This document shows, piece by piece, positions 8,644 through 16,735 of a stretch of DNA of 30,492 bases (position 1 is its first letter; each line of letters begins with the position of its first letter). The stretch spans positions 1-30,492 of the forward strand of contig CAYMWP010000045.1 of NCBI GenBank assembly GCA_964393895.1, in the 5' to 3' direction. A program made the position numbers and the translations under genes. The stretch is from B4-G1 sp964393895. Lineage in GTDB: Bacteria > Chloroflexota > Anaerolineae > B4-G1. The notes under the pieces were generated by a model. It saw only the letters and a list, made by a program, of their open reading frames with translations. It made no database searches and was not told the origin of the DNA.

Positions 8644-8783
8644 GTAACTGCTCAGCTTGGTAGCTATTTAGACCTCCGAGGTCTCATTGCAGCTTATTCG
8701 AGCGCAAAACATTGGCCGTTTTAAACATTTGCAGTGGGCGAAACGGTTGTCAAAGACCTCGGAGGTCTGACCTGAGCAGTTAC
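8644..8783 (+). mobile_element. MITE family 2, full-length copy (140 bp)
   Basis: The ends are the perfect 12-bp inverted repeats GTAACTGCTCAG and CTGAGCAGTTAC. The element is flanked by a perfect 8-bp direct repeat ACTGCATC (8636-8643 and 8784-8791), a target-site duplication. Inside, an AGACCTCsGAGGTCT palindrome lies near each end (8670-8684, 8754-8768). It has no coding capacity. The copy at 21158-21296 is nearly identical in inverted orientation. It ends 20 bp before the Shine-Dalgarno sequence of the LCP gene and may have altered that gene's promoter. Confidence 0.92.
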
Positions 8784-8803
8784 ACTGCATCGTCACTAAA
8801 ACT

Positions 8804-8808
8804 GGAGG
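8804..8808 (+). promoter_or_regulatory. strong Shine-Dalgarno facing an ACG codon
   Basis: GGAGG lies 8 bp upstream of an ACG codon (8817-8819) that is in frame with the LCP gene and preceded by an in-frame stop at 8811-8813. No ATG, GTG or TTG lies at a normal distance. The first standard start is the TTG at 8859, 50 bp away. This ribosome binding site therefore questions the annotated start. Confidence 0.55.
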
Positions 8809-8858
8809 AATAAAGCACGAACACCATACAACGCTCCCTGGGGTTTTTAGCCGAAGGA

Positions 8859-10352
8859 TTGACCTTGATCGTTATTGTGGCCCTGGTGACTGTGGTCAGT
8901 CGCTGGATTATCGTCACTGCCCCCGTAGTCACGCTTTCACTCGCCACGCCCATTCCGTCCCCTGCACCTACGGAAAAACCCAGCCCGACCGCCACGCCCA
9001 CCCATACGCCCACTCCCACTCATACGCCTACATCCGTACCCACTTCGACCCCTACTCCCACACCCACTCTCACGCCTACACTTCCCCCGCCCATAGTACT
9101 GCCCCCACCGCCCGTGATACTGACCAATACCATCACCACGCCTCAACCGTTGCCCATCCCTGCGCCAATGCCGCTGGTTGAGCAATCTGACGGAGTGAAG
9201 AATATCCTGCTGCTAGGCTCCGACCAGCCTTCCGGAGAGGAAGTAGGGCTTACCGATACCATCGTCGTCGTCAGCGTCAACACCGACTTGCCCTCGGTTT
9301 CGCTCCTCTCCATCCCCCGCGATTTTTACGCCTGGGTTCCCAGCTATGGTTTTGACAAAATCAACACGGCCTACAGCCGCGCGGGGAAGATCAATTATCC
9401 CGGCGGCGGGCCTGAATTGATCAAGGCCACCATCGAGTACAATCTGGGAATACGTATTCACTACTATGCCCTGGTCGGTTTCGATGACTTTATCAAGATC
9501 GTGGACACGCTGGGCGGCGTGGACGTGGCCGTGGAATGTCCCTTGTCAGACACCTTTCCCGACCCCGATTCGCCCGATGGGCAGACAGACGTGGACTGGG
9601 AACCGGGCATCCATCACCTGGATGGCAAACGGACGCTCTGGTACGCCCGCTCTCGCTGGAGCACCCACGACTTTGATCGTCACCGTCGCCAGCAGCAAGT
9701 GCTGCGCGGCCTGTATCACCAGATTCTGACCCTGGACGTCATCCCCAAGATTCCCCAGTTGTGGGACGTGCTCAACGAGAGCGTCTCCACCGACCTGGGG
9801 TTGAACGATTTGATCAACCTGGCAAATATCGGCTCCCAGTTGGACATGGCAAACGTAAAGAGCCGCTTTGTGGGGAGGAACGTCGTACAACCGTGGACGG
9901 CGCCGAACGGGGCCTACGTACTGGTGCCCTACTACGAGGCCCTCGGCCCCCTGGTAGAAGAAGCGCTGTCTCCGCCGGTCAGCGCCCGCGCACAGCAGCG
10001 CGCCTTTCAGGTCGAAGTATGGAACGGCACACCCTACGAAGGGTTGGGATACGTGGCGGCCGAAAGGCTGCGTTGGGAGGGATTCGAGGTCGTGAGCGTC
10101 GGGCTGGCCGACGGCGACTATCCGCGCACTCAAATCGTAGACTTTACGACCACCGCCAAGGGATCTGCCGTCCCCCGCTTGATTAGCCTCTACAACCGCA
10201 ACTATGGCGACGTCATCTCTCAGCCAACTGAGGAAAGGGCGGTGGACTTTCGGATTGTGCTTGGCTCCGACTATGACCCTTGCAGCGCGACCCGCGCCTA
10301 CTGGTACTCTGACTCGCTGCCTACGCCCACCGCTCTTCCCTCGAGTCCTTGA
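8859..10352 (+). CDS. LCP (LytR-CpsA-Psr) family protein with LytR C-terminal domain
   Basis: 497 residues from the TTG at 8859; it may begin 14 codons earlier at an ACG (8817) that has a proper ribosome binding site. Parts: N-terminal membrane helix, Pro/Thr-rich linker (about 30-85), LCP domain (about 112-345) and a LytR_C-like domain (about 395-475, starting QVEVWNGTPYEGLG). The LCP core shows the expected NILLLGSD strand, the SIPRDFYAWVP segment, INTAYSRAG, and the Arg/Asp cluster WYARSRWSTHDFDRHRRQQQ, which binds the polyprenyl pyrophosphate substrate in this family. LCP enzymes transfer lipid-linked glycopolymers to the cell wall or to acceptor proteins. With the LysM protein upstream this is an envelope-assembly locus. 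A MITE is inserted just upstream. Confidence 0.9.
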   Translation: MTLIVIVALVTVVSRWIIVTAPVVTLSLATPIPSPAPTEKPSPTATPTHTPTPTHTPTSVPTSTPTPTPTLTPTLPPPIVLPPPPVILTNTITTPQPLPIPAPMPLVEQSDGVKNILLLGSDQPSGEEVGLTDTIVVVSVNTDLPSVSLLSIPRDFYAWVPSYGFDKINTAYSRAGKINYPGGGPELIKATIEYNLGIRIHYYALVGFDDFIKIVDTLGGVDVAVECPLSDTFPDPDSPDGQTDVDWEPGIHHLDGKRTLWYARSRWSTHDFDRHRRQQQVLRGLYHQILTLDVIPKIPQLWDVLNESVSTDLGLNDLINLANIGSQLDMANVKSRFVGRNVVQPWTAPNGAYVLVPYYEALGPLVEEALSPPVSARAQQRAFQVEVWNGTPYEGLGYVAAERLRWEGFEVVSVGLADGDYPRTQIVDFTTTAKGSAVPRLISLYNRNYGDVISQPTEERAVDFRIVLGSDYDPCSATRAYWYSDSLPTPTALPSSP

Positions 10353-10435
10353 GCTCCCAGCAGCGGGCAAGAAACCTGCTCTACGATTACCTAGTCAGTG
10401 CGCCCTGTTTCACAAACCAAATTCATACCTGCGTA

Positions 10436-10444
10436 TGGTATAAT
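10436..10444 (+). promoter_or_regulatory. extended -10 promoter of the DUF11 protein gene
   Basis: TGGTATAAT is an extended -10 element (TGn plus TATAAT at 10439-10444). No convincing -35 box is seen at 16-18 bp upstream, as is common for extended -10 promoters. It would give a leader of about 185 nt, which contains the MITE family 1 copy A. Confidence 0.5.
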
Positions 10445-10548
10445 TGGTAAATTACGTTGTGAGGCGGCGTCCTCCGATGCTGCCTCGGAGAACCTGCAAG
10501 GCTCCACGTCTTTGCGCGGCCGGTAGGGCTCCGGTGCACGGTAAAACG

Positions 10549-10625
10549 GTATCATCTCAATAAACCGGGGTAATGTAAGGCGGAATGGCATTCCGCCCTT
10601 TTCCCCCAACTTTTTGAGAAGAGAC
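10549..10625 (+). mobile_element. MITE family 1, copy A (77 bp)
   Basis: Imperfect inverted ends (GTATCATCTCAATAA on the left; the inverse of the right end reads GTCTCTTCTCAAAAA) are flanked by a perfect 8-bp target-site duplication GTAAAACG (10541-10548 and 10626-10633). The core contains the hairpin GGCGGAATGGCATTCCGCC at 10579-10597. It lies in the 5' leader of the DUF11 gene, a few bases before the ribosome binding site AAGGTG. Copies B and C are at 15443-15545 and 26292-26371. Confidence 0.9.
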
Positions 10626-10636
10626 GTAAAACGAAG

Positions 10637-13600
10637 GTGCAAATGTTCAGGCAGCAGCAATACGCACGTTCCTTTGGGCGGGGAGGGCGGTTAGCCCTCC
10701 CTCTTGTATTTATAGCAGTATTGCTCTCGTTTTTGGCTCCTACTCCGGTCGGCGCACAGCCCACCGGCTACCAGGAGTATTACGTGCTGGGACACGAGGA
10801 ACACGTCTGGCGGGCGTTCGTAGCCATCAACGATGGCGACGCCAGCGATCCCCCTGGAAACATCTGCTCGACCGTCAGCCTGGTGGCGACCACCGATTAC
10901 CAGGTGGTTTACTATGACCACTGGGAAGACGGCTACGAGGCTGACATACTCAATCCCACCCAGGATACTACCAAGATCTATGGCGACGGCGTAACCGGCA
11001 ACGGAGGAACGGACGGCGACCTCTTGCTCGCCGGAGATGAGATCAATCTGACCAGCGACCAAAACATCACCGGCACGGCGGTCATAACCGGGTATGTGCC
11101 CGTCGCCGCCGGGCGCGACCAGGCTTACATCCGCTACGACGGGGGAGATCGCCTTCTGACCAGCGGCGGCCCGGTGGATTTGACCCACGCTATGTGGCCC
11201 ATAAATGACTCGTGGATCGGCGGCGCGTGGGAGGTCTACTCCCGGCAGGCCTACGCCGACGCTTATTCCTACCGCCTGCCCATCGGCCAAGACCTGTACG
11301 ATCTCTTTGGTGGGGATACTGGGCCGTACGGCGACTTTCGCGACGTCTACATCCAACTGGGCGCCTTTGAGGACCACACCACTATTTCGATTGACAACGT
11401 TGCAGGCGATGTCGTCAACCTGATCCTCGACCGTGGGCAGAGTTATTTCAGTATGGGCTATATCAACTCGGCCCCGGCTCCTGCTATCACCATCAATTCC
11501 GGCACCATCGTCCGCTCCAACGAACCGATCCAGGTAGGAGTAATAACCGGCGCCGATGGCAATTTCCAGGGTCGCTTCTTCAACATGCTGCCCGACCAAA
11601 AGTGGGGGGCGGATTACATCGTGCCTGTTCCCAGAGGGTACGGCCGGGACGACGACGATGGCTATCAGGATGCTCCAGCCGAGATATATCTTGCCAACCC
11701 CAACGACTTTCCCATCGAGATTCAGGCCTACGATGCCGTGACCCAAACGTCATTTGTCATCGGTCCTACGGGCAACATCAGCGCGACGACCTCTTATTCC
11801 CAGATGAGAGGAGGCTCTCACGCGCCCCAGGGCTCGGCGGCGCGCTTCACCTCTTCCGATGGGGTCTTTGGCGTCGTCGTCTGCGCCGATACATCGCGCA
11901 TAGATTACGACTGGGGATTCGCCGGCATTCCTGCCAAATACCTCACCCAGGATTACTATGTTTCCTGGGCGCCCGGCAACTATTATTGCCCCCACGATCC
12001 CAACTGTACTACTTATTCGAATGGCTCACCCGTGTGGGTCACGCCCCTGGTGAACGACACCACATTCTACGTGGACTATAGCCCACTGGATGGCCTGGTG
12101 GACGAGACCTTTACCCTCGACGTATTGGCGCAACAACGCATCTCCGACACCATAGACAACGACAACACCGGCATGCACGTCTGGGCCACCGACAAGTTCG
12201 CCATCGCCTGGGGAGAGGATCCGCGCTCGGCCGACGCCTCAGACCCCTACCTGGACCTGGGATTCGCTATGCTGCCTTTACAGCAAAGATGGCTGGACCC
12301 AGTGTTGACGTTGGACAAGACCGCCGAGCCGACCACATTGTTGCCCGGCGGCGGGATTGTGACCTTTACGTTGGTAGCTCAGGCCTATATCGCCCCGTTG
12401 GTCAATGTGGATATTACCGACACCCTGCCTCTCAGTTGGACCTATGTGTCCGACAGCGCTCGCATAGTCTACCCTCACGGCGGCGCAGAGAGCCTGGAAC
12501 CCGAGATTGACGCTCAGACCCTATACTGGAATCTTGCAGCCGATCTGGATCTCAATCAGAGCTTGACCCTCACGTTCCAGGCCCAAATCACCGCTACCGA
12601 CGGCGTGGACGTCAGCGTCAATCACGCACAGGTGATCGGTGAGCACGAGTACTCTGGTGTGTTCTTCAACCCCACCGACGAGGCCACAATCTATATCAGC
12701 CAACTCGGCCTGACCAAGTCGGTGGATAAGGCGCAGGCGGGGATCAGCGATACGTTGGTCTATGCTCTCTCCTACGTTAATCGCAGTGACTCTATCACCG
12801 TCACTAACGTGATGTTGCGCGACACTGTGCCCGTCCAATACGTCACTTTCGGATCCGCCTCCGATGGAGGCAACTATGACAGCATCAGCGGGGCCATTAC
12901 CTGGATGCTGGCTCCGCTTGGGCCGGGCATCGGTGGAACCGTAGAGTTTACTGTGACGGTGAATAGCTTTGTGGAAAACGGCACCGTCATAGAAAACGTG
13001 GGGTACATCGAGGGCGACCAGGCAGCCAAGGCGGGCAGCAACGTAGCGCGTACCACTGTACTGGCGCCCGACGTTAAATTCACCAAGTCGGGACCCACAG
13101 CCGCCTATCGAGGGAACGTTATCACTTACACCCTCGCTTACGAAAACGTCGGCGGGGTCGCGGCTACGGAAGTGGTGATCTCGGACACGATCCCGCTCTC
13201 CACCACCTATGTACCCGGCAGCCTCGCCATCAACACGGGCGTGGGCTGGGTTGCGTTGACCGACGCCAGCGGCGACGACCAGGGTACCTATATCTCTCCC
13301 ACGCTGGTGATCACTCCTGATATCGTCGCGGCCGGCGAAGCCGGCCAGATACGCTTCAGCGTGCAGCTCGACAGCGACCTGCCGTCGAGTTCACTGATTA
13401 TGAATTCGGCCACGCTCGACCGGCGACTGGATATGCCTCGCGAGTCCAACCTGGCAGTCACACACATCCTGGACTTGGTGATCGGCAAATCGGCCGAGCA
13501 GGAGGCAGTAGCCCCTGGCGATGTGATCTCTTACACTCTGACCTATGAGAACTTGTCGGAGACGGTCACCCAGACAGAAGTGTACGCGCTAGAGCCAATT

Positions 13601-15433
13601 CCAGACTATACCAGCCTCATCTCGGTCACGGAATCCGGCGGCAACCAAGTGGAGTATTCTTGGGATAACGGAGCTACCTGGACTACCACGCTTCCCATCG
13701 CGCCGGTCACGCACATCCGTTGGTACGATGTGGAAATGCCCCCCGGCGACCAGGTGACGGTCGGTTTTGCGGTGCGGGTGAACGACGTTTTGCCGCCCAA
13801 CACTACCATCAAGAACATGGCCCGTGTCCGCAGCGCAGAGGTCATGGATTATTTCGGCGCATGGGTCTCGTCTAACCCGGTCGAGGTCGAGACAGTCGAT
13901 CTATGGGTGGACAAGAGCGCCAATCAGCCCCTGGGCCAGCCTGGCGGTTTGATCTCGTACACGATTTCCTACGGCAACCACGGCAGCGCAGACGCCTTCG
14001 GGGTGCGCATCACGGATACCGTTCCTGTCAGCACCGCATACGGCGCGGGCAGCATCTGGGGCGCGGGGGCGGACGACAGCGGGGATCCGTTGCTGACCTG
14101 GGACGTGATGACAGTGACGGCCGGCGCCAGCGCCCAGCAGGTCGGCTATACCGTCGTTTTGGACGGCAGCCTTCAGCCGGGCGACGTCATCACTAACACC
14201 GCCGCCCTCAGCAGCGCCTTTGGCGTGGAGACGAGCGACGCGGAGGTAGTGATCGCTGGAGTGGATTTGGCAATTGCCAAAGCAGCAGTGGATCTGAGCT
14301 CGGCTCCGCTCTATCCGGGCGATGTACTCGAGTACCGGGTAGTGGTGACCAACTCCGATGTCCATTACAGCCACTACAACGTCGCCGTCAGTGACGAGTT
14401 ACCGACGTACACGACGCCGGTGACGGGGAGTGTGGGCTGCTCGCCGGGGGCGGTGTGCGGCCAATCCGGCGACCTGGTTACGGCCACTGTCGCCAGCCTC
14501 GACCCCGGAGGCGTCCTCACCCTCACCTTCCAGGTGACAGTTGACCCCGGCACTAGTGGTTACACCATCACCAACCGGGCAGACGCCGTCAGTGAGCAGC
14601 AGTCCGAGCCAACCCGGTCGCTCACCACGACCAATGTAGTCACCACCGCGCTGCCATCTATGACGTTGAGCAAATGGATGTCCCCTCACGCCTCGGAGCG
14701 ACCGGACACCTGGACAGAGTACTACTTTCGAGTTGCCAACACTGGCGATGTGCCGTTGAACGCCGTTCAGATTTGGGACGATCAAATCAGTCCCTTGGTC
14801 GGGCCTCTGCATATTCCCGATCTCTCTGTGGGCGAGACCTATACCGCCACGCGCTGGTGGCCGGTATATTTGGACGTGTGCAACGTGGCGACGGCGACTG
14901 CCCACGTCACCGGCTTTGCCGGCACCGTGCAAGCCACTGCCGCCGCCTGTTACGACTTTATCGAGGGGCTGAGTCTGGCATTGGACGTGTCGGTTCAGCC
15001 CGCGATGATTCTACACCCCCAGATAGTTACCTATACGTACCATCTGACCAACACCGGCAACGACTGGCTGGAAGGAGGAACGATCAGCGACACGGTCTAT
15101 GGCGATATCGTCACCGCTCTGACCCTGGCGCCCGGTGAAAGTTACACGTGCATCCTGACTCAGCCGGTCACTGTCACGACAGTCAACGTAGCCTCCGCCT
15201 GGGGCACCGACCGCTTGGGCGCCCCCGTCTCCGCCGTTGACAGTGCAAAGGTCTTTGTGGCCTCCTCGCGGTTGTACCTGCCACTGATCGCCCACCGAGC
15301 GCCTGGCGTACACATCCCCCTGCCGGTGGTGATGAGGGACGACCGAGAACAAGGCGACTGGTTAAAAACAGGGTATTTGTTTACCGGGGTTCCTCTCCTC
15401 ATTATAGCCGAAGTGAACCTCCGATGCCAATAG
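10637..15433 (+). CDS. large secreted DUF11-repeat surface protein
   Basis: 1598 residues. A signal peptide (about 1-41, ending near PVGAQ) leads into an N-terminal domain of about 500 residues (starting YYVLGHEEHVWRAF), which resembles the N-terminal region found with IgGFc-binding/DUF11 proteins. From about residue 555 onward there are six to eight DUF11-type beta-sandwich repeats, each with the pattern KxA/KS..PGDxxxYTLxYxN...VxDTLP and a closing NTAxL or NxAxV. Near the end is SRLYLPLIAHRAP, which resembles the LPL-type motif I associate with the C-termini of Chloroflexota exported proteins. The protein is probably cell-surface or matrix material with an adhesive or structural role. The ATG at 10637 has AAGGTG upstream. 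The last roughly 25 residues are unusually hydrophobic for this family. Confidence 0.88.
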   Translation: MQMFRQQQYARSFGRGGRLALPLVFIAVLLSFLAPTPVGAQPTGYQEYYVLGHEEHVWRAFVAINDGDASDPPGNICSTVSLVATTDYQVVYYDHWEDGYEADILNPTQDTTKIYGDGVTGNGGTDGDLLLAGDEINLTSDQNITGTAVITGYVPVAAGRDQAYIRYDGGDRLLTSGGPVDLTHAMWPINDSWIGGAWEVYSRQAYADAYSYRLPIGQDLYDLFGGDTGPYGDFRDVYIQLGAFEDHTTISIDNVAGDVVNLILDRGQSYFSMGYINSAPAPAITINSGTIVRSNEPIQVGVITGADGNFQGRFFNMLPDQKWGADYIVPVPRGYGRDDDDGYQDAPAEIYLANPNDFPIEIQAYDAVTQTSFVIGPTGNISATTSYSQMRGGSHAPQGSAARFTSSDGVFGVVVCADTSRIDYDWGFAGIPAKYLTQDYYVSWAPGNYYCPHDPNCTTYSNGSPVWVTPLVNDTTFYVDYSPLDGLVDETFTLDVLAQQRISDTIDNDNTGMHVWATDKFAIAWGEDPRSADASDPYLDLGFAMLPLQQRWLDPVLTLDKTAEPTTLLPGGGIVTFTLVAQAYIAPLVNVDITDTLPLSWTYVSDSARIVYPHGGAESLEPEIDAQTLYWNLAADLDLNQSLTLTFQAQITATDGVDVSVNHAQVIGEHEYSGVFFNPTDEATIYISQLGLTKSVDKAQAGISDTLVYALSYVNRSDSITVTNVMLRDTVPVQYVTFGSASDGGNYDSISGAITWMLAPLGPGIGGTVEFTVTVNSFVENGTVIENVGYIEGDQAAKAGSNVARTTVLAPDVKFTKSGPTAAYRGNVITYTLAYENVGGVAATEVVISDTIPLSTTYVPGSLAINTGVGWVALTDASGDDQGTYISPTLVITPDIVAAGEAGQIRFSVQLDSDLPSSSLIMNSATLDRRLDMPRESNLAVTHILDLVIGKSAEQEAVAPGDVISYTLTYENLSETVTQTEVYALEPIPDYTSLISVTESGGNQVEYSWDNGATWTTTLPIAPVTHIRWYDVEMPPGDQVTVGFAVRVNDVLPPNTTIKNMARVRSAEVMDYFGAWVSSNPVEVETVDLWVDKSANQPLGQPGGLISYTISYGNHGSADAFGVRITDTVPVSTAYGAGSIWGAGADDSGDPLLTWDVMTVTAGASAQQVGYTVVLDGSLQPGDVITNTAALSSAFGVETSDAEVVIAGVDLAIAKAAVDLSSAPLYPGDVLEYRVVVTNSDVHYSHYNVAVSDELPTYTTPVTGSVGCSPGAVCGQSGDLVTATVASLDPGGVLTLTFQVTVDPGTSGYTITNRADAVSEQQSEPTRSLTTTNVVTTALPSMTLSKWMSPHASERPDTWTEYYFRVANTGDVPLNAVQIWDDQISPLVGPLHIPDLSVGETYTATRWWPVYLDVCNVATATAHVTGFAGTVQATAAACYDFIEGLSLALDVSVQPAMILHPQIVTYTYHLTNTGNDWLEGGTISDTVYGDIVTALTLAPGESYTCILTQPVTVTTVNVASAWGTDRLGAPVSAVDSAKVFVASSRLYLPLIAHRAPGVHIPLPVVMRDDREQGDWLKTGYLFTGVPLLIIAEVNLRCQ

Positions 15434-15442
15434 CGACAATTC

Positions 15443-15545
15443 GTATCCTCTCAATAACCTGGGGTTTGCAAGGCGAGAAACCAGGTTTTTGTCGCGTTGC
15501 TTACGGAAAAACCTGGTTTCTTTCCCCGAATTATTGAGATGATAC
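15443..15545 (+). mobile_element. MITE family 1, copy B (103 bp), carrying a different core
   Basis: The ends GTATCCTCTCAATAA and, inverted, GTATCATCTCAATAA match copies A and C. The flanks are a perfect 8-bp target-site duplication GACAATTC (15435-15442 and 15546-15553). Unlike A and C, its core is a 46-bp hairpin (15476-15521) that also occurs alone at 17846-17891. It lies 10 bp after the stop codon of the DUF11 protein. Confidence 0.92.
15476..15521 (+). repeat. 46-bp hairpin repeat, copy nested in MITE B
   Basis: Perfect 15-bp arms AGAAACCAGGTTTTT and AAAAACCTGGTTTCT enclose a 16-nt spacer. The same arms with a similar spacer occur at 17846-17891. The hairpin may act as an RNA or DNA cruciform, but no run of T follows directly, so it is not a textbook terminator. 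Confidence 0.85.
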
Positions 15546-15654
15546 GACAATTCGCTATCAGCAATGAAGAATACGGGAACAGATGGTGGGAGTTCTGGAT
15601 ATGAGGGGTAGAAGGTAGAGAGACGTATTCGTAGACAAGGCGTGTGAGGTTCTC

Positions 15655-15675
15655 CCAGCTTGGGAGGCAAGCTGG
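15655..15675 (+). repeat. hairpin in the convergent intergenic region
   Basis: The arms CCAGCTTG (15655-15662) and CAAGCTGG (15668-15675) enclose GGAGG. The stem is perfect. It lies between the DUF11 gene and the DGR, which converge here, and could be a bidirectional terminator or another dispersed palindrome. Apart from MITE B, this hairpin and a weak small ORF, I see nothing else between 15434 and 16226. Confidence 0.55.
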
Positions 15676-15700
15676 CCAAAAAGCGGAGTAGGGGGTAAGA

Positions 15701-16006
15701 TCAAGTTGTCGGGAGCAAGCACTGGAACAGAGGCCAAGGCGTTACGGGGGCTTGAAGCGGATCTGAACGCGAGTGCCAGTGGTGGATTTGCTGGGCACTG
15801 AGGCGTGCATTGCGCCAGGCTTCCAGGAGGCGCCAGGCGAGGTTCTTGGCCGAGCCCAACCCGACGAGGAGCATGCCGCCCAGTGGCGTCAGCCGGATCA
15901 GCAGCAGGCCGGCGAGGAGAGCCGCTGCCAACCCCAGGAGCGTGACCAGCGGCCCGTTACAGGCCAAAGATTGGTTCCGAAAGCGTCGTAAAGTTTCCAC
16001 AAGCAA
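15701..16006 (-). CDS. possible small membrane protein next to the DGR
   Basis: 101 residues from a TTG start. After a short polar N-terminus it has a strongly hydrophobic stretch (about residues 20-55, with LVTLLGLAAALLAGLLLIRL), then a basic helix and a His/Trp-containing tail. Codon use has high GC at third positions, which favours a real gene. No ribosome binding site is visible, and a forward-strand frame overlaps it. It lies downstream of the template repeat on the same strand, so it could be carried by the DGR transcript. I do not recognise the family. Confidence 0.3.
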   Translation of the reverse strand: MLVETLRRFRNQSLACNGPLVTLLGLAAALLAGLLLIRLTPLGGMLLVGLGSAKNLAWRLLEAWRNARLSAQQIHHWHSRSDPLQAPVTPWPLFQCLLPTT

Positions 16007-16226
16007 AGAGTTGGCCCTGCCCGGAGCTTGGGTCGCCGGCGAACGCGGCTACCTACCACACCAGGCAGGGCGGTTGATTATTCGGCCACGCGGCTCAAGA
16101 GCCACGTGACCAGGGACTCCACAGCGATGCGTGGAGCCTGACGGCAGGCCGTGATCGTCTTCTCTCTCTGAGGCACCGTCCGGGCAGCCGTGGCCCCCCG
16201 GCTGTTTCCGGCCATACGAGTAAAGG

Positions 16227-16341
16227 CGTGGTGACGCATACCCGAAACCCCCTGTTGTTGTTACGGTTGTGTGGGTTGTTCCTGTTGCGCCTGGCGCAGC
16301 GCACCCTGTTCCAATTGTTGTTCCAGGAACCGCCGCGCAGC
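16227..16341 (-). repeat. DGR template repeat (TR)
   Basis: 115 bp that aligns without gaps to the VR at 18000-18114 (constant offset 1773). On the minus (coding-sense) strand it is rich in AAC and AGG codons. Its virtual translation is WNNNWNRVRCARRNRNNPHN and so on, the usual adenine-loaded template for lectin-fold targets. Thirteen positions differ from VR, and every one is an A in TR. The template is noncoding. It lies downstream of avd and would be copied by the reverse transcriptase from an RNA spanning avd-TR. Confidence 0.96.
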
Positions 16342-16362
16342 TACCGGCCTGTCCCTACAGCG

Positions 16363-16380
16363 CGGCAACGTCTGTTGCCG
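16363..16380 (-). repeat. hairpin between avd and TR
   Basis: CGGCAAC and GTTGCCG form a perfect 7-bp stem around a 4-nt loop. It lies 22 bp on the avd side of the TR, within the RNA segment expected to serve as template, and could structure that RNA. The function is inferred from position only. Confidence 0.5.
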
Positions 16381-16393
16381 TAGCCGCCTGCGT

Positions 16394-16735
16394 CTACTGA
16401 ACATCTACTGAACGAATCCATCCCCCCAACAGACGCCCCACTTGGCTCATCAATCCGCAGGCATGGCCATATTGGCGGATGGAAAGCAATTGCCAGTCTC
16501 GGCAGAGTCTAACATATTTGCGCAGTTTCATCAAGTGGCAATCGGCGCGATGTAGATGCTTTGCTGTTGCCGCTTCGTCCATCGCCGCGTCAGTCAGCGA
16601 TTCGTAGAGAGCAAAGGCCTGTTGCTGTACCTGGCGGGCAATCACGCCCCGCTGGCGCTTGGGAAAGTCGAGAGTGCGGGGAATCAGCCATTGGAGCAGG
16701 TCGTAGCACTTGACGAATATCGGTGATTCTTTCAT
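16394..16735 (-). CDS. avd: DGR accessory variability determinant (Avd-like four-helix bundle)
   Basis: 113 residues, the usual Avd length. It starts MKESPIFVKCYDLLQWLIPR and continues with FPKRQRGVIARQVQQQAFAL, a third helix with MKLRKYVRLCRDWQLLS, and ends near VGRLLGGWIRS. These are hallmark features of the Avd/S23-like four-helix bundle. Avd is basic, forms a pentamer in characterised DGRs, and binds the reverse transcriptase and template RNA, making it essential for mutagenic retrohoming. The ATG at 16733-16735 lies inside the 3' end of the reverse transcriptase frame (146-bp overlap). The upstream part of the longer open frame in this register is a shadow of the reverse transcriptase. 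TR begins 52 bp downstream. Confidence 0.92.
   Translation of the reverse strand: MKESPIFVKCYDLLQWLIPRTLDFPKRQRGVIARQVQQQAFALYESLTDAAMDEAATAKHLHRADCHLMKLRKYVRLCRDWQLLSIRQYGHACGLMSQVGRLLGGWIRSVDVQ

Noticed and set aside
15501..15530. Rho-independent terminator for the DUF11 gene
   Set aside because: The hairpin belongs to MITE B and is followed by CTTTCCCC, not a T run. A terminator role remains possible but unsupported.
16185..16226. Second template or extra TR homology beyond 16227
   Set aside because: Identity with the target region stops sharply at 16227/18000, so no further template sequence is supported.
16095..16304. Frame reading RNRNNPHNRNNNRGFRVCVT as a real protein end
   Set aside because: This is the template repeat read in the VR register. 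It lacks an upstream lectin-fold domain and its Asn-rich content is explained by TR.
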